From assembly GCA_021324945.1 (NCBI GenBank), contig JAJPID010000065.1:85720-149719 (forward strand): a stretch of 64,000 nucleotides of DNA, read 5' to 3'. Positions within the stretch are counted from its first letter, which is position 1. Each line of letters opens with the position of its first letter. Below the pieces are notes generated by a model, which searched no databases, was not told the origin of the DNA, and worked only from the letters and a program-made list of their open reading frames with translations. A program made the position numbers and the translations under genes. Origin of the DNA: Lysobacterales bacterium. GTDB taxonomy: Bacteria > Pseudomonadota > Gammaproteobacteria > Xanthomonadales > Rhodanobacteraceae. Positions 37,086 through 48,104 of this stretch are shown here, piece by piece.

Positions 37086-38365
37086 GCCGCGCACCGAAAA
37101 CCTTCACGCTGGTGCTGACGCTGGTTGCGCTCGCCTTGGCGCTGGCGTTGAGCGTGGTCGCCACGATGTACGCGCGCATGGGGCGACACGTCACCAGCGA
37201 CATCTACGGCCATCTCGCCGCGGCGACGGCTTTGGCGGCGGACGATCTTTCCTCGCGCGACGATGCGCAATCTCGGCAGACGCTCGCGGCCTTGCGATCG
37301 ATCGGCGTTGAAATCGAAACCGGCGCGCCGCCTGCGGCGGCCGAGCACGTCACGCCGGCGGTGCGCGAAACCGGCGAAGTCGTGGGCCGTCTGCTCGGCG
37401 ACCCTTCGCGCGTGCGCGTGATGCAGACGCCGGTGCCGCGCATCTGGGTGCGCAGCGCGCACGATCCGCACCGCTGGATCGTGCTGCGCGCGGCCAGTTA
37501 TCGCCGCCAGGTGATCGATTCGGGCATCCTGCTCACTGCCCTCGCCGGATTGATCGCATTGATCTTTGCCGCCTGGATGGCGCGACTGCTAACGCGTCCA
37601 TTGGAGCGGCTCTCCGCGCACACCGGCGAATTGCTGGCCGGCGATTCGATGGATGCGCAACTGGATGGCGCACCGCGCGAAGTACAGGGACTCGCGCGCG
37701 CAATCGCCGGCGCGGGCGAACGCCTGCGCGAAGCGGCGCGCGAACGCGAGCTGATGCTGGCCGGCATCTCGCACGATCTGCGTACGCCGCTGGCCCGGCT
37801 GCGAATCGCCCTCGAACTGGGCGATGCGGACGATCCGGAGCGGCGCGAGGCGATGGTCGCCGATCTTCAGCAACTGGACGACGCGCTGGAGCAGTGCCTG
37901 GCCTTCGTGCGCGACGGCCGCGACGAAGCATGGCGCGAACTCGATCTCGCCACGCTGACGGGCCAATTGCTGGCGCTGCGCGCGCACCCGGATCAATGGC
38001 AGTACGACGGCCCGGCTTCCCTGCCCGCGAACGTGCGCCCCACCCTGCTGCGGCGCGCGCTCGGAAATCTGCTCGACAACGCCGAACGCTACGGCGCCGC
38101 GCCCTATCGCGTTTCCTTGTCACGGGATGCGCATGGCATTCGCGTGTGCGTGGAAGACCGCGGCCCCGGCGTGCGCGATGAACTGTTGGCGAAACTCGGC
38201 AAGCCTTTCGTGCGCGGCGATGCCGCGCGCGGCGGCATCGGCAACGGCCTCGGTTTGAGCATCGTCGCGCGCGCGGCAGAACTCCACGGCGGCACACTGA
38301 CTCTACGCAACGGCAACGGCGACGGCGGTGGCTTTGTTGCCGAGTTGCGGCTGCCGTGCACTTGA
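37082..38365 (+). CDS. envZ: Sensor histidine kinase EnvZ-like
   Basis: Membrane kinase of 427 residues. There are two transmembrane helices (about 9-30 and 145-166), with a periplasmic domain of about 110 residues between them. A HAMP segment includes LLTRPLERLSAHTGELL. The HisKA box LAGISHDLRTPLARLR has His231. An HATPase domain follows with NLLDNAERYGA, DRGPGV and GIGNGLGLSIVARAAELHGG. The osmosensor identity is inferred from the OmpR pairing and domain order. The partner gene is immediately upstream. Confidence 0.9.
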   Translation: MSRAPKTFTLVLTLVALALALALSVVATMYARMGRHVTSDIYGHLAAATALAADDLSSRDDAQSRQTLAALRSIGVEIETGAPPAAAEHVTPAVRETGEVVGRLLGDPSRVRVMQTPVPRIWVRSAHDPHRWIVLRAASYRRQVIDSGILLTALAGLIALIFAAWMARLLTRPLERLSAHTGELLAGDSMDAQLDGAPREVQGLARAIAGAGERLREAARERELMLAGISHDLRTPLARLRIALELGDADDPERREAMVADLQQLDDALEQCLAFVRDGRDEAWRELDLATLTGQLLALRAHPDQWQYDGPASLPANVRPTLLRRALGNLLDNAERYGAAPYRVSLSRDAHGIRVCVEDRGPGVRDELLAKLGKPFVRGDAARGGIGNGLGLSIVARAAELHGGTLTLRNGNGDGGGFVAELRLPCT

Positions 38366-38459
38366 GCATCAGGACACGCTTCGTGGTGAGGTATCGAAGC
38401 AAAAAAGATCGCGCCAGGCTCGCCAATCAGCGCGAATGGATCGACATTGGAGAAGGTTC

Positions 38460-39314
38460 ATGTCTGCCTTGAAAAGTATTGTGCTCGCGTGTTGCTCGCT
38501 GGGGCTGTTCGGCGTCGCGCACGCGCAACAGTCCGTTTCGGTCACACGCGCGGACGGCGCGCAAACACCGCTGATGGTCTACGAGCCCGTGCACACGAAT
38601 GGCTGCCCGCCATTGGCATTGATTTCGCCCGGTGCCGGGGGCGATCAGAACGGATTGAAATATCTCGGCGGCGCGCTGAGCGCGGATGGCTGGCGCGCGA
38701 TCGTGATCGGCCATCGCGAAAGCGGCATCGGTCCGCTGAAACAGGATATCCGACAAACGCGCAGCATCCACGGCGGCGTGCAGGAACTGGTGGACGACGC
38801 GAACGCCTATCGCGCGCGCTTCATGGATATCGATGTCGCGCGCAGCTGGGCGCAGTCTCGCTGCCGTGCGCCATTCACAGCGTTGCTCGGGCATTCGATG
38901 GGCGCGCGCACGGTCCAGATGGAAGCCGGTGCACGCAACAACCTGGACCTGCACGCCGATGGCGGTTTCGACGCGTATGTCGCGCTCTCGCCGGCGGGTC
39001 CCGATCAAGTGTTTCCGCCGCAAGCCGAGCGCGGCATCCGCGCGCCGATGCTGATGATCACCGGCACGCGCGACAGCGGCTTGGACGGCGATTACCGCTG
39101 GCGCACGCTGGCTTTCGATGCGCTGCCCGCGAGCGGCTGCAATCGGCTCGCCATCGTGGATGGCGCCACGCACATGAATTTCGCGGGGATCGGCTTCGCA
39201 CGCAAGACAAGAGAGGCCGTGGCACCGCTGGTGACGGGCTGGCTGGATGGCTTGCGCGCTGGGCGCTGCGCGATCGCGCCGTCGCTGGCAGGCGTCGATG
39301 TCACGACGAAATGA
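38460..39314 (+). CDS. Secreted alpha/beta hydrolase (dienelactone hydrolase/PAF-AH type)
   Basis: Protein of 284 residues with a signal peptide (LACCSLGLFGVAHAQ). Alpha/beta hydrolase features are PLALISPGAGGDQNGLKY (oxyanion loop), ALLGHSMGARTVQME (nucleophile Ser), ITGTRDSGLDGDYRW (acid) and DGATHMNFAGIG (His). The ribosome site GGAGAAGG lies before ATG 38460. No neighbour indicates a substrate. Confidence 0.8.
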   Translation: MSALKSIVLACCSLGLFGVAHAQQSVSVTRADGAQTPLMVYEPVHTNGCPPLALISPGAGGDQNGLKYLGGALSADGWRAIVIGHRESGIGPLKQDIRQTRSIHGGVQELVDDANAYRARFMDIDVARSWAQSRCRAPFTALLGHSMGARTVQMEAGARNNLDLHADGGFDAYVALSPAGPDQVFPPQAERGIRAPMLMITGTRDSGLDGDYRWRTLAFDALPASGCNRLAIVDGATHMNFAGIGFARKTREAVAPLVTGWLDGLRAGRCAIAPSLAGVDVTTK

Positions 39315-39345
39315 AGTTCGGCGTGCGTTTGAGCAAGCCGAAAGA

Positions 39346-41013
39346 TCATCCGTGCCGCATCTGCGATTTCGAGCCGACCGATCCTTGCCGCTCGGTCGCT
39401 TGCCGCCACTGCTCGGTTTTCTCGCGAAGCTGCGCGCCGAGTTGCGCCTTGGTTTCCTTCTGCCTTCCGCGCTGCGCTTCCTGGCGTCCGGCAAGTTGCG
39501 ATTCCACTTCCTGCATCTGCTCGTGCAGGTCTTTCACCACCTTCAAGTCTTTCTCGTCCAGCGGCGCACCCTTGGCGGCCGACAGACGTTGCTCCATCGC
39601 GTCCTGGCTGTAATCTAACGCCGCCATGATTCGGCGCACCGACAACGACAAGCCCTGCTCGTAGCCAGAATTGCGCGCAGCGAGATCGTTGATGTCGAGC
39701 TTCTGGTTGGCCTCGAAGAGCCGCAGGCGTGCATTGGCTTCCGCGGTTTGGTTCTTCGATATGACCGCCTCGTTGACGGCCTGTGCAGCCTGCCGACGCT
39801 CCACGGAGAGCCGCGCTCGATCCTGCGCCAGCATGACGCCCTCTTCCGGCGTGAGCGCGCGCGGCTTGTTGGCGACGGCCTGCGCCAGGCGTTCGCCGGC
39901 CTGCGGATCGGCTTTCAGGGTCGCGGCGGCCTTGTCCCAGATCTGCCCGTAATCGCGCTTGCCGGCCACGTGCAGTTCATCCAGTCCGCGCTCGGCGCGC
40001 TCGGCGGCGACCTGCGCGTTCTTGATGCCGGTGGAAGGCTCTGCCCCGGGGCCGCTGGCCCCGCGGCGTTCTACGCCTGCGCGGTCTTGTGTTGTGCGGC
40101 TGTAGGCGATGTCGGAACTGCGAGGATCCGCAGTGTCGGTTAAGGCGTTTCCGTCCCCGCCAACGCGTTTCGGTTGAGGTTGTCCACCACTTTCTGCGCG
40201 CTCGCGTGGCGATCCGACATTTCCTTCGGCGTCATTGTCCAAGTGCCCGTTCTCGCTTGCTCTGCCAGCCTGCGCTGACGAACCTTCTCGCCCTCCGAAA
40301 GCAGCGTAGAGCCTGTCGTTGATTTGACCTTTGGTTCTTGCTGATTCGAGGGCGCTGCGAAATGCGTCATATGCTGCTTCTCGGTTGCCATCTGGGATTC
40401 CCTCCACAGGCATCAGGTGAGCCTGTTCGCGCGCCCCGTCGTTCCAGATCGCGCTGATCTTCACCCTGGGGTTGCCATTGTACTCCTTTGCCAAGGCCCT
40501 GATCACCGCCGGCGCGTCCGCGTGCGCTGCGGCAAGGGCTTCAATGGGAACCGGGCGTCCTTTTTCGACGGCGCGTCGGATTGCGCCAGCGGCTGAATTT
40601 TTCGGTGAGCGGTAGACGTACGTGATATGCACGTCTCGCCCAGATGTCAAAGCGGCACGGACATCCTCTCTCGCACGCTCTAGATTCGAGAGCGTGCCGT
40701 CATAAATGATGTCTGGATTCAAATTACCGAGCACATCGCTGGCCACGGTGGACTTACCCGAGCCGCCGCCAGCGAGGAATTGCACAGCCGCGTTCCTGCC
40801 AGCCGCGACGGGTTTCGCCAACATTCGCGTGAACCGCTCGCGCGTCCACGCTGATGCGGCCCGATGAATGCGTGCGGATTTCGCCGGGTCAGCAACATAC
40901 TCGCGGTTGAGTTCTCGCACCTTGTCCGTATCGAGGATTCGCCCACTATCCGTTCCATCGAGCCGGTCGTATTCCCGGTCGAGTTCTTCCGTCGATCTGC
41001 CGCCGAAATCCAT
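39346..41013 (-). CDS. Zeta-toxin-like kinase with long C-terminal extension
   Basis: Protein of 555 residues. A zeta/PezT-type P-loop kinase lies in the first 260 residues, with Walker A in [17 protein letters not shown] (GGGSGKST about 82-89) and the family-like [18 protein letters not shown] and [12 protein letters not shown]. The second half is a polar linker and a helical Ala/Arg/Glu/Gln-rich region ([33 protein letters not shown]), not part of standard zeta toxins. Zeta toxins phosphorylate UDP-GlcNAc. No epsilon-like antitoxin gene is adjacent. It sits directly 3' of tRNA-Arg, which suggests an inserted element. ATG 41013 was preferred over upstream codons that overlap the tRNA side. 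Confidence 0.7.
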   Translation of the reverse strand: MDFGGRSTEELDREYDRLDGTDSGRILDTDKVRELNREYVADPAKSARIHRAASAWTRERFTRMLAKPVAAGRNAAVQFLAGGGSGKSTVASDVLGNLNPDIIYDGTLSNLERAREDVRAALTSGRDVHITYVYRSPKNSAAGAIRRAVEKGRPVPIEALAAAHADAPAVIRALAKEYNGNPRVKISAIWNDGAREQAHLMPVEGIPDGNREAAYDAFRSALESARTKGQINDRLYAAFGGREGSSAQAGRASENGHLDNDAEGNVGSPRERAESGGQPQPKRVGGDGNALTDTADPRSSDIAYSRTTQDRAGVERRGASGPGAEPSTGIKNAQVAAERAERGLDELHVAGKRDYGQIWDKAAATLKADPQAGERLAQAVANKPRALTPEEGVMLAQDRARLSVERRQAAQAVNEAVISKNQTAEANARLRLFEANQKLDINDLAARNSGYEQGLSLSVRRIMAALDYSQDAMEQRLSAAKGAPLDEKDLKVVKDLHEQMQEVESQLAGRQEAQRGRQKETKAQLGAQLREKTEQWRQATERQGSVGSKSQMRHG

Positions 41014-41084
41014 ATCGCCACCATGCTGTTCGGTTCCGCGCGGCCGGCGTGCTGTGGCGGATCGGCAGAACATCTGACGAGAAG

Positions 41085-41161
41085 TGGCGGCCCCGACAGG
41101 ATTCGAACCTGTGACCTCGCCCTTAGGAGGGGCGCGCTCTATCCATCTGAGCTACGAGGCC
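41085..41161 (-). tRNA. tRNA-Arg (CCU)
   Basis: Minus-strand 77-nt tRNA. The acceptor GGCCTCG pairs with CGGGGCC (one G-U pair), the D-arm is AGCTCAGATGGATAGAGC, the anticodon loop CTCCTAA gives CCU, the T-arm is ACAGGTTCGAATCCTGT, and CCA is encoded. The zeta-like gene begins 71 nt past its 3' end. Confidence 0.96.
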
Positions 41162-41247
41162 GCATCGCTGAGGGGCCGATTGTATGCGCTGTTACAATGC
41201 GCGGCTATCTCGCGCGTGTTCGGCGCGCACGCAAGTTCGGAGTCCTC

Positions 41248-42780
41248 ATGTCGCACGCAATCTTGAAAGCCCTCGGTTTGGGCGAGAGTCATTCCGGCGC
41301 TTACCTCGGTAATGGCGAGTGGTCGCATACCACCGGGGTCGGCACGATCGAGCCACGCAATCCGGCCAACAATGAAGTTTTGGCGAAAGTGCACGCGGCG
41401 GATGCGGACGATTACGAACACATCGTCAATCGTGCCCGCGCAGCGTTCGACGTGTGGCGCGATACGCCCGCGCCGCGCCGCGGCGAAGCGGTGCGGCTGT
41501 GCGCCGAAGCGTTGCGCGCGCACAAGGATGCGTTGGGTTCGCTGGTTGCGCTGGAGATGGGCAAGATCAAACCCGAAGGCGACGGCGAAGTGCAGGAGAT
41601 GATCGACATCGCCGACTTCGCGGTTGGCCTGTCGCGCCAGTTGTACGGCCTGACGATGCATTCGGAGCGTCCCGGCCACCGCATGTACGAGCAATGGCAT
41701 CCGCTGGGGCTGGTCGGCATCATCAGCGCGTTCAATTTTCCGGTCGCGGTGTGGAGCTGGAACGCCTTCATCGCCGCGGTGTGCGGCAACGTCTCGATCT
41801 GGAAGCCCTCGCCAAAAACGCCGCTCTCCGCGATCGCCGCGATCAGGATCTGCGTTGACGCGCTGAAACGTGGCGGCTTCCCGGACATCTTCTATCTGTT
41901 CAACGACGCCGGCAACGAACTCGCGACGAAGTTCGTGGACGATCACCGCATCGCGCTGATCAGCTTCACCGGTTCGACCGCGGTGGGACGCGAAGTCGGC
42001 GCGCGCGTGGCGCAGCGCATGGGCCGTTCGCTGCTGGAACTGGGTGGCAACAACGCGATCATCGTGGACGAATCGGCGGATCTGAAACTGGCCATTCCCG
42101 CGATCGTCTTCGGCGCGGTCGGCACCGCCGGCCAGCGCTGCACCACCACGCGGCGGCTGTTCGTGCACCAGAAAATTTACGACGAAGTGTTGACGAAATT
42201 GCGCAACGCCTACGCGCAGGTCGAGAGGAAAATTGGTGATCCGACCCATCCGAACACGCTGATGGGACCGCTGATCGATCAGTCCGCGGTGCAGCGCTTC
42301 AAGGATGCGGTGGAGAAAGCCAAAGCTGCGGGCGGCAAGGTGGAATTCGGTGGCGCGGCGATCGAAAGCCAGGGCAATTTCGTGCAGCCGACGATCATCA
42401 GCGGCGTGCGCAACGATTCGGAAGTGGTGCGCACAGAAACCTTCGCGCCGATCCTGTACGTGATGAAGTTTGACACGCTGGACGAAGCGATCGAAATGCA
42501 AAACGCTGTGCCGCAAGGTCTGTCGTCGGCGATCTTCACCACCAACGTGAAATCCTCGGAGCGTTTTCTCTCCGCCAAGGGCTCCGATTGCGGCATTGCC
42601 AACGTCAACATCGGCACCAGCGGCGCAGAGATCGGCGGCGCGTTCGGCGGCGAGAAGGAAACCGGCGGCGGGCGCGAATCCGGCTCGGACGCGTGGAAGG
42701 CCTACATGCGCCGCCAGACCAACACCATCAACTGGTCCGACGCGCTGCCGCTCGCGCAGGGGATCAAGTTCGACCTTTGA
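41248..42780 (+). CDS. amaB: Aldehyde dehydrogenase, ALDH7 type (L-piperidine-6-carboxylate/aminoadipate semialdehyde dehydrogenase)
   Basis: NAD-dependent dehydrogenase of 510 residues. Motifs are [50 protein letters not shown] (catalytic Glu) and [16 protein letters not shown] (catalytic Cys). These are close to antiquitin/AmaB, which oxidises the lysine catabolite aminoadipate semialdehyde. The glutaryl-CoA dehydrogenase encoded at 52.7 kb could belong to the same pathway further on. ATG 41248 fits the conserved start; a TACAAT box lies at 41193-41198. The stop overlaps the pyrD start. Confidence 0.88.
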   Translation: MSHAILKALGLGESHSGAYLGNGEWSHTTGVGTIEPRNPANNEVLAKVHAADADDYEHIVNRARAAFDVWRDTPAPRRGEAVRLCAEALRAHKDALGSLVALEMGKIKPEGDGEVQEMIDIADFAVGLSRQLYGLTMHSERPGHRMYEQWHPLGLVGIISAFNFPVAVWSWNAFIAAVCGNVSIWKPSPKTPLSAIAAIRICVDALKRGGFPDIFYLFNDAGNELATKFVDDHRIALISFTGSTAVGREVGARVAQRMGRSLLELGGNNAIIVDESADLKLAIPAIVFGAVGTAGQRCTTTRRLFVHQKIYDEVLTKLRNAYAQVERKIGDPTHPNTLMGPLIDQSAVQRFKDAVEKAKAAGGKVEFGGAAIESQGNFVQPTIISGVRNDSEVVRTETFAPILYVMKFDTLDEAIEMQNAVPQGLSSAIFTTNVKSSERFLSAKGSDCGIANVNIGTSGAEIGGAFGGEKETGGGRESGSDAWKAYMRRQTNTINWSDALPLAQGIKFDL

Positions 42781-43820
42781 TGTACGACCGCCTGCGCCCG
42801 CTGCTGTTCTCGCTGGAACCGGAAGCCGCGCACGGATTGACCTTGTATGCGCTGGGCGTAGCGCAGCGCAGCGGATTGATGCGTTTTGCCGCGCATCCAC
42901 CGCCGCAAGATTTTCCGATACGCGCGTTCGGGATCGAGTTTCCGAATCCGGTCGGATTGGCGGCGGGTTTGGACAAGAACGGCGAGCACATCGACGCGCT
43001 GGGCGCGCTCGGTTTCGGCTTCATCGAGATCGGAACCGTGACACCGCGGCCGCAACCCGGCAATCCCAAACCGCGCATGTTCCGTCTGCCGGATCATGAA
43101 GCAATCATCAACCGGTTGGGTTTCAACAATAACGGCGTGGATGCCCTGCTGCGCAACGTGCAGCGCGCAACCTGGCGCGGCGTGCTGGGCATCAATATCG
43201 GCAAGAACTTCGACACACCCAACGAACGCGCTGTCGACGACTACCTGTTCTGTCTGGAGCGCGTGTATCCGCTGGCCTCTTATGTCACGGTGAACATCTC
43301 CTCGCCGAATACGACCGGTCTGCGCGACCTGCAAGGCGCAGACGAACTGCCGCGCCTGCTGGGCGCATTGCGCGAACGCCAGGAACGATTGTCGGCGCAG
43401 CATCGCGCGCACAAACCACTGCTGCTGAAGATCGCGCCCGATCTGGATGAAACACGGATGGAAGCGATCGCGCACGCGGTGCTGGATGCACAAATCGACG
43501 GTTTGATCTGCACCAACACCACCATCGATCGCTCCGCGATCGCGGACGATCCTGTGTCGAAGGAAACCGGCGGACTCTCCGGCCGGCCGCTACTCGAAAA
43601 ATCCACCGCCGTGCTCCGTGGCATGTCGCAACGGCTCGGCAACAAAATTCCGCTGATTGGCGTGGGCGGCATCCTTTCCGGCAGCGACGCGGCGGAGAAA
43701 TTGGATGCCGGCGCAACGCTCGTGCAAATCTACACGGGACTGGTCTATCGCGGGCCGTGGCTGCTGAATGAGTGCGTGGAAGAGATTCGGCGGCAATACG
43801 GAAAGGACGATGGCGACTGA
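42780..43820 (+). CDS. pyrD: Dihydroorotate dehydrogenase (quinone)
   Basis: Class 2 enzyme of 346 residues that oxidises dihydroorotate with quinone in pyrimidine synthesis. Class-2 features are the N-terminal membrane-associating [39 protein letters not shown], the catalytic Ser in [27 protein letters not shown], and [20 protein letters not shown]. It overlaps the aldehyde dehydrogenase stop (TGATG) and murB start. Confidence 0.97.
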   Translation: MYDRLRPLLFSLEPEAAHGLTLYALGVAQRSGLMRFAAHPPPQDFPIRAFGIEFPNPVGLAAGLDKNGEHIDALGALGFGFIEIGTVTPRPQPGNPKPRMFRLPDHEAIINRLGFNNNGVDALLRNVQRATWRGVLGINIGKNFDTPNERAVDDYLFCLERVYPLASYVTVNISSPNTTGLRDLQGADELPRLLGALRERQERLSAQHRAHKPLLLKIAPDLDETRMEAIAHAVLDAQIDGLICTNTTIDRSAIADDPVSKETGGLSGRPLLEKSTAVLRGMSQRLGNKIPLIGVGGILSGSDAAEKLDAGATLVQIYTGLVYRGPWLLNECVEEIRRQYGKDDGD

Positions 43821-44874
43821 TTCTCTGGCAGCTGTCGATTTCGGCGGCTACACGCTGCTGGAAAACGCCAGCTTGCGCGCGCGTAACACGCTGCGGGTGG
43901 ACGCGCGCGCAGCCTTGCTCGCCGAAGTCCGCGACATCCATGCATTGCCTGCCTTGCTGGACTGGCCAGCCATCAGAAACATGCCTGCACTCGCGCTCGG
44001 CGAAGGCAGCAATGTGCTGTTCACCGGCAATTTCGGTGGCCTGATCGTCACGTTGAAAACACGCGGCATTGAAATCATCGGCGAAGATGGACGCACCGCA
44101 CGTGTGCGCATCGCCGCCGGCGAGCACTGGAACGATGTGGTGCGCTGGTCGCTCGCGCATAACTTGTGCGGACTGGAAAACCTGAGCCTGATCCCGGGCA
44201 CTGCCGGCGCGGCACCGGTGCAGAACATCGGCGCATATGGCGTGGAACTGGAAGAATTCGTGCACCTGGTCGAGGCATTCGACCTGCGCGAAAGGCGTCT
44301 CGAAACTTTCAGCAAGAACGGCTGCGAATTCGCTTACCGCGATTCGCGTTTCAAGCGCGAGCCGGATCGTCAGCTGATCACGGCACTGGAATTGAATCTA
44401 CCGAAATCGCGCGAGCCGGTCATCGACTATGCCGGCGTGCGAGAGGAACTCGCAACCATGAAGATCGAAGGCAAGCCGACTTCCCCGCAGATCGCCGAAG
44501 CCGTGGTGCGGCTACGCACGCGCAAGCTGCCCGATCCTGCGTTGATCCCGAACGCCGGCAGCTTCTTCAAAAATCCGATCCTGCCAATTGAATTCGCGAA
44601 CGAACTGAAGCGCGAGCATCCTGCCCTGCCGCTTTGGGCCATGGATCAAACGCATGCGAAACTTTCAGCCGCCTGGTTGATCGAAGCCGCGGGTTTCAAA
44701 GGCGCGCGTGAGGGCGACGCGGGCATTTCGGAACGCCACGCGCTGGTACTGGTCAATCACGGCAACGCGACCGGGGCGCAGTTGTGGGCATTGGCGCAGC
44801 GGGTGCGGGAAGGGGTACGTGAATATTTCGGAGTCATGCTGGAACCGGAGCCGCGAGTGATCGGCTCCGCGTAG
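43810..44874 (+). CDS. murB: UDP-N-acetylenolpyruvoylglucosamine reductase
   Basis: FAD enzyme of 354 residues that makes UDP-MurNAc. Type I MurB motifs are [40 protein letters not shown] and the proton-donor Ser in [11 protein letters not shown]. The C-terminal Glu is near [14 protein letters not shown] 43810 overlaps pyrD by 11 nt and is preceded by GAAAGGA. Confidence 0.96.
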   Translation: MATDSLAAVDFGGYTLLENASLRARNTLRVDARAALLAEVRDIHALPALLDWPAIRNMPALALGEGSNVLFTGNFGGLIVTLKTRGIEIIGEDGRTARVRIAAGEHWNDVVRWSLAHNLCGLENLSLIPGTAGAAPVQNIGAYGVELEEFVHLVEAFDLRERRLETFSKNGCEFAYRDSRFKREPDRQLITALELNLPKSREPVIDYAGVREELATMKIEGKPTSPQIAEAVVRLRTRKLPDPALIPNAGSFFKNPILPIEFANELKREHPALPLWAMDQTHAKLSAAWLIEAAGFKGAREGDAGISERHALVLVNHGNATGAQLWALAQRVREGVREYFGVMLEPEPRVIGSA

Positions 44875-44957
44875 GGCGGCATTGCTGCCGCCGATGGCCG
44901 GTCGAAGAAGGCTGACGGAGCCCGGTCCACTCTCACACGAAGTAAAAGGAACACGCG

Positions 44958-47636
44958 ATGAAATTCCGCATTCCCACGCTGCTCGTAATCGCGCTACTGC
45001 TCAGCATCATGTCATTCGACTGCTTGGCAAAAGGAACAAGCGAAAGCAACGTCACTCGCGCCACGCTGGACAACGGCCTGCGCGTGGTGATCGTGCGCGA
45101 CACCCTGGCGCCGATGGTGACGACGCAGATCACGTATCTCGCCGGTGGGTACGAAACGCCGAAAGGCTTTCCCGGCACCGCGCATGCGCTGGAGCACATG
45201 ATGTTCCGCGATGCGAAGGACTTGACCGGCGCGCAGTTGAACGAGATGACCGGCAAGATGGGCGGCGACAACAACGCCTTCACAACCGCGGATGCGACGC
45301 AGTACTACTTCGTCGCGCCGGCGCAGTATCTGGACATCCTTCTGCACATCGAAGCCCTGCGCATGCGCGGCGCGCTGCTGACCGCCAAGGATTGGCAACT
45401 CGAAAAGGGTGCGATCGAGCAGGAGGTCTCGCGCGACATCTCCGATCCTGGCTTTCTCGCGTACGAGAAGGCCGAAGCCGCGCTGTATGCGGGAACCGGT
45501 TACGAATTCGATCCGCTCGGCACGCGGCCGTCGTTCGATCGGACCACTGCCGACGTGCTGCATTCTTTCTACGACACCTGGTACGTGCCCAACAACGCGA
45601 TCCTGGTGATCGCGGGCGATGTCGACAGCCAAGCCACACTCGCGAAGGTGAAGGAGTTGTTCGGCAAGATTTCCTCGCGCACCACGCCCGAGCGCACGCC
45701 GGTGGCGCTGCAACCGGTGAAACCGCAGACGATCCGCAGCAGCACGCCGCAGGGCACGGGCACGGTGCAATTCCTTTATCGCATGCCGGGGATGCGTAGC
45801 GACGATTTCGCCGCCGTGCAGATTTTGATGGACGTGCTCGGCAATCCACGCAGCGAATTGTCGGAACTGGCAGCGAGCGGCAAGGTGCTCAGCGCGGATG
45901 CGCAACTGCAACCGTTCACGCGCGGCGGCATCGCCGCGTTGGAAGTCGGTTTTCCGAAAGGCGGTGAGGCGAAACAGGCGCAGCAGTATCTCCAGGACAC
46001 GATCGATGCACTGCGCAAGAGCGGCGTTTCGCCGGAACTGGTGGAAGCGGCCAAGCGTCAAGAAGCCGCGCAAGCCGAGTTCCAGAAGAACAGTGCGGTA
46101 ACGCTGGCGAGCGCGTGGTCGCAGGCGCTCGCCTGGCAAGGTCTGGATTCGCCGGAAGAGGCGCTCGCACAGTTGCAGAAGGTCACGCCCGCCGACGTCG
46201 ATCGCGTGGCGCGGCAATATCTGAAGGACGACGCACGTATCACCGTGATCCTGACGCCCAGCGAGAACGGCGAACGTCCGCCGGAGAGTTCCGGTTTCGG
46301 CGGCAGCGAAAAGTTCGCCGGCAACGACAAGCTCGATGTGCCGCTCCCCGACTGGGCAACGAAGGATCTGGGCAAACTCGAAATGCCGCACTGGACACTG
46401 GATCCCGTGACCATGAAGCTCGACAACGGCATCACGCTGGTGGTGCAACCGGAGACGATCAGCAAGACCGTCACCGTGGTCGGCCATGTGGATCACGACG
46501 ACGACTTGCAGGAACCGAAGGGCAAGGAGGGAGCGGGCAAATTGCTGGACGCGCTGTTCGACTACGGCACGCAAACGTTGGACCGCAGCGCGTTCCACAA
46601 GGAACTGGACGCGATCGCCGCCAGCCAATCGGGCGGCGCGGATTTCGCACTGGCCGTGCCGAGCGACGCCTTCGACCGCGGCATGCAATTGCTCGCCGAC
46701 AACGAGCTGCATCCGGCTTTGCCGCAGTCCGCATTCGCGATCCAGCAACAGACGTTGGCGCGCACGCTGGCGGGCGAGTTGCAATCGCCCGAATACAAAA
46801 TGTTCCGCGCGCTGAAGACCGGCCTGTTGCCGAAGGGCGATCCTGGCCTGCGCGAAGCCACGCCCAACACGGTGAATGCGCTGACGTTGAAGGACGTGCA
46901 CGATTACTACGCGCTGACTTATCGTCCGGATCTCACCACGATCGTGATCGTCGGCGATGTCACCCCTCAGCAGGCCAAAGCGGCGGTCGAAAAGTATTTC
47001 GGCGCATGGAAGGCAACTGGACCGAAGCCTGATGTGATTCCGAAACCTGTGCCGCTGAATCCGCCGGGCTACACAGTGGTGCCCAATCCGTTCGCATCGC
47101 AGGATCAGGTGCTGATGGGACAGACGCTGGATTTGAATCTGCACAACTCGGATCGCTACGCGCTGACGCTCGGCAATGACGTGCTAGGCGGCAATGGTTT
47201 CGCCTCTCGACTGATGGTGGACGTGCGCGTCAAACATGGCTATGCCTACGGCGCCGGATCGGGTTTGCAGATCGACCGCTCGCGCTCGGTGTTCTTCGTG
47301 CAGTACGGCAGCGATGCGGACAAGGTCGCGCCAGTGGATGCGCTGATCCGCAAGAACCTCGCCGACATGCAGAACGCGCCGGTTTCGCAAACCGAGCTGG
47401 ACAACGCGCGGCAGTACGAAATCCGCTCGATCCCGGTGGAGGTGTCCTCGGTGAACCGCATCGCGCGTGCGCTGCTGAACTGGAGCTACAAGGGCGAACC
47501 GCTGAACCAGCCGATGATCGCGGCCGATCACTATCTGCACCTCACTCCGCAGCAGGTACAGGACGCTTTCAGCAAATACCTGCAACCGGAGCACCTCGTG
47601 CAGGTGGTACAAGGCCCGGCACCGGCGGAGCATTGA
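44958..47636 (+). CDS. Secreted M16 family metallopeptidase (two-repeat, pitrilysin type)
   Basis: Protein of 892 residues. A signal peptide spans about 1-24. The inverted zinc motif HALEH is at residues 76-80, with the third ligand Glu in KGAIEQEVSRD. The second half is a related but catalytically silent repeat (from about 475, WTLDPVTMKLDNGITLVVQP), with the late RYALTLGNDVLGGNGFASRL and VKHGYAYGAGSGLQ typical of M16 C-domains. It probably degrades peptides in the periplasm. GGAACACGCG precedes the start, and a hairpin terminator follows. Confidence 0.92.
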   Translation: MKFRIPTLLVIALLLSIMSFDCLAKGTSESNVTRATLDNGLRVVIVRDTLAPMVTTQITYLAGGYETPKGFPGTAHALEHMMFRDAKDLTGAQLNEMTGKMGGDNNAFTTADATQYYFVAPAQYLDILLHIEALRMRGALLTAKDWQLEKGAIEQEVSRDISDPGFLAYEKAEAALYAGTGYEFDPLGTRPSFDRTTADVLHSFYDTWYVPNNAILVIAGDVDSQATLAKVKELFGKISSRTTPERTPVALQPVKPQTIRSSTPQGTGTVQFLYRMPGMRSDDFAAVQILMDVLGNPRSELSELAASGKVLSADAQLQPFTRGGIAALEVGFPKGGEAKQAQQYLQDTIDALRKSGVSPELVEAAKRQEAAQAEFQKNSAVTLASAWSQALAWQGLDSPEEALAQLQKVTPADVDRVARQYLKDDARITVILTPSENGERPPESSGFGGSEKFAGNDKLDVPLPDWATKDLGKLEMPHWTLDPVTMKLDNGITLVVQPETISKTVTVVGHVDHDDDLQEPKGKEGAGKLLDALFDYGTQTLDRSAFHKELDAIAASQSGGADFALAVPSDAFDRGMQLLADNELHPALPQSAFAIQQQTLARTLAGELQSPEYKMFRALKTGLLPKGDPGLREATPNTVNALTLKDVHDYYALTYRPDLTTIVIVGDVTPQQAKAAVEKYFGAWKATGPKPDVIPKPVPLNPPGYTVVPNPFASQDQVLMGQTLDLNLHNSDRYALTLGNDVLGGNGFASRLMVDVRVKHGYAYGAGSGLQIDRSRSVFFVQYGSDADKVAPVDALIRKNLADMQNAPVSQTELDNARQYEIRSIPVEVSSVNRIARALLNWSYKGEPLNQPMIAADHYLHLTPQQVQDAFSKYLQPEHLVQVVQGPAPAEH

Positions 47637-47646
47637 ACGATTTGAA

Positions 47647-47672
47647 ACAAGGCCCGGTGTGCCGGGCCTTGT
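47647..47672 (+). terminator. Hairpin terminator after the M16 peptidase gene
   Basis: Eleven-bp stem ACAAGGCCCGG/CCGGGCCTTGT with a TGTG loop, 10 nt past the stop. It is followed by only a weak T-run (TGTCTG), so efficiency is uncertain. Confidence 0.65.
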
Positions 47673-47689
47673 TGTCTGCCGGTCAGCCG

Positions 47690-47880
47690 CTACCCGTCGT
47701 CGGTAAAGGATCCGACCACGGCGGGCAATCCGTTGTCCGACATGAACTGCTGCAAGTCGTTCCATCACGTTGCTCGTATCGCCTTTGCTGATCATGCTCA
47801 CAGGTATCGAGGAGGCATCCGTGATGTCATCGTCTCCGTAAATGGCCTCGAGTTCCCTCGGGTTGTGTCCGGTCACCGCG
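47690..47880 (-). pseudogene. Possible gene relic (PA-domain-like tail)
   Basis: In the 468-nt gap the minus strand reads NPRELEAIYGDDDITDASS then IPVSMISKGDTSNVM in one frame. After a one-base shift it reads NDLQQFMSDNGLPAVVGSF and a stop at 47690. The IPVSMISKGD stretch resembles the protease-associated domain pattern. There is no intact start. It is best treated as remains of a lost gene; the rest of the gap (47881-48104) shows nothing. Confidence 0.3.
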
Positions 47881-48104
47881 CAGGTGCGCGCACTGCGTTC
47901 CCTGCCGGTCAACCGTTTCCGGCGAACGGCCCGGCGCGCCGAGCGCATCGCTCCCGCCGACCTCCAGACGAAAGCCAGCGCGACCGTAGTACCCCGCGCG
48001 CGAATGAATTTCGTCAGCAGAAAGTAAACAAAAGATTTCGCAGCGCGCACGCCGTTGCATCGCGTATTGGCGGCAGCATTTTCATGAAACGCTTGCGCCA
48101 GAGG

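Noticed and set aside
39315..39345. attR copy of the tRNA-Arg 3' end
   Set aside because: No matching sequence is visible around the far end of the zeta-like gene.
40140..40391. Minus-strand 83-residue frame inside the zeta-like gene
   Set aside because: It overlaps the longer frame completely in another phase. The long frame is continuous and carries the kinase motif, so the short one is probably a shadow.
45012..47144. Minus-strand 710-residue frame opposite the M16 peptidase
   Set aside because: It is the antisense shadow of a gene with clear zinc and repeat motifs.
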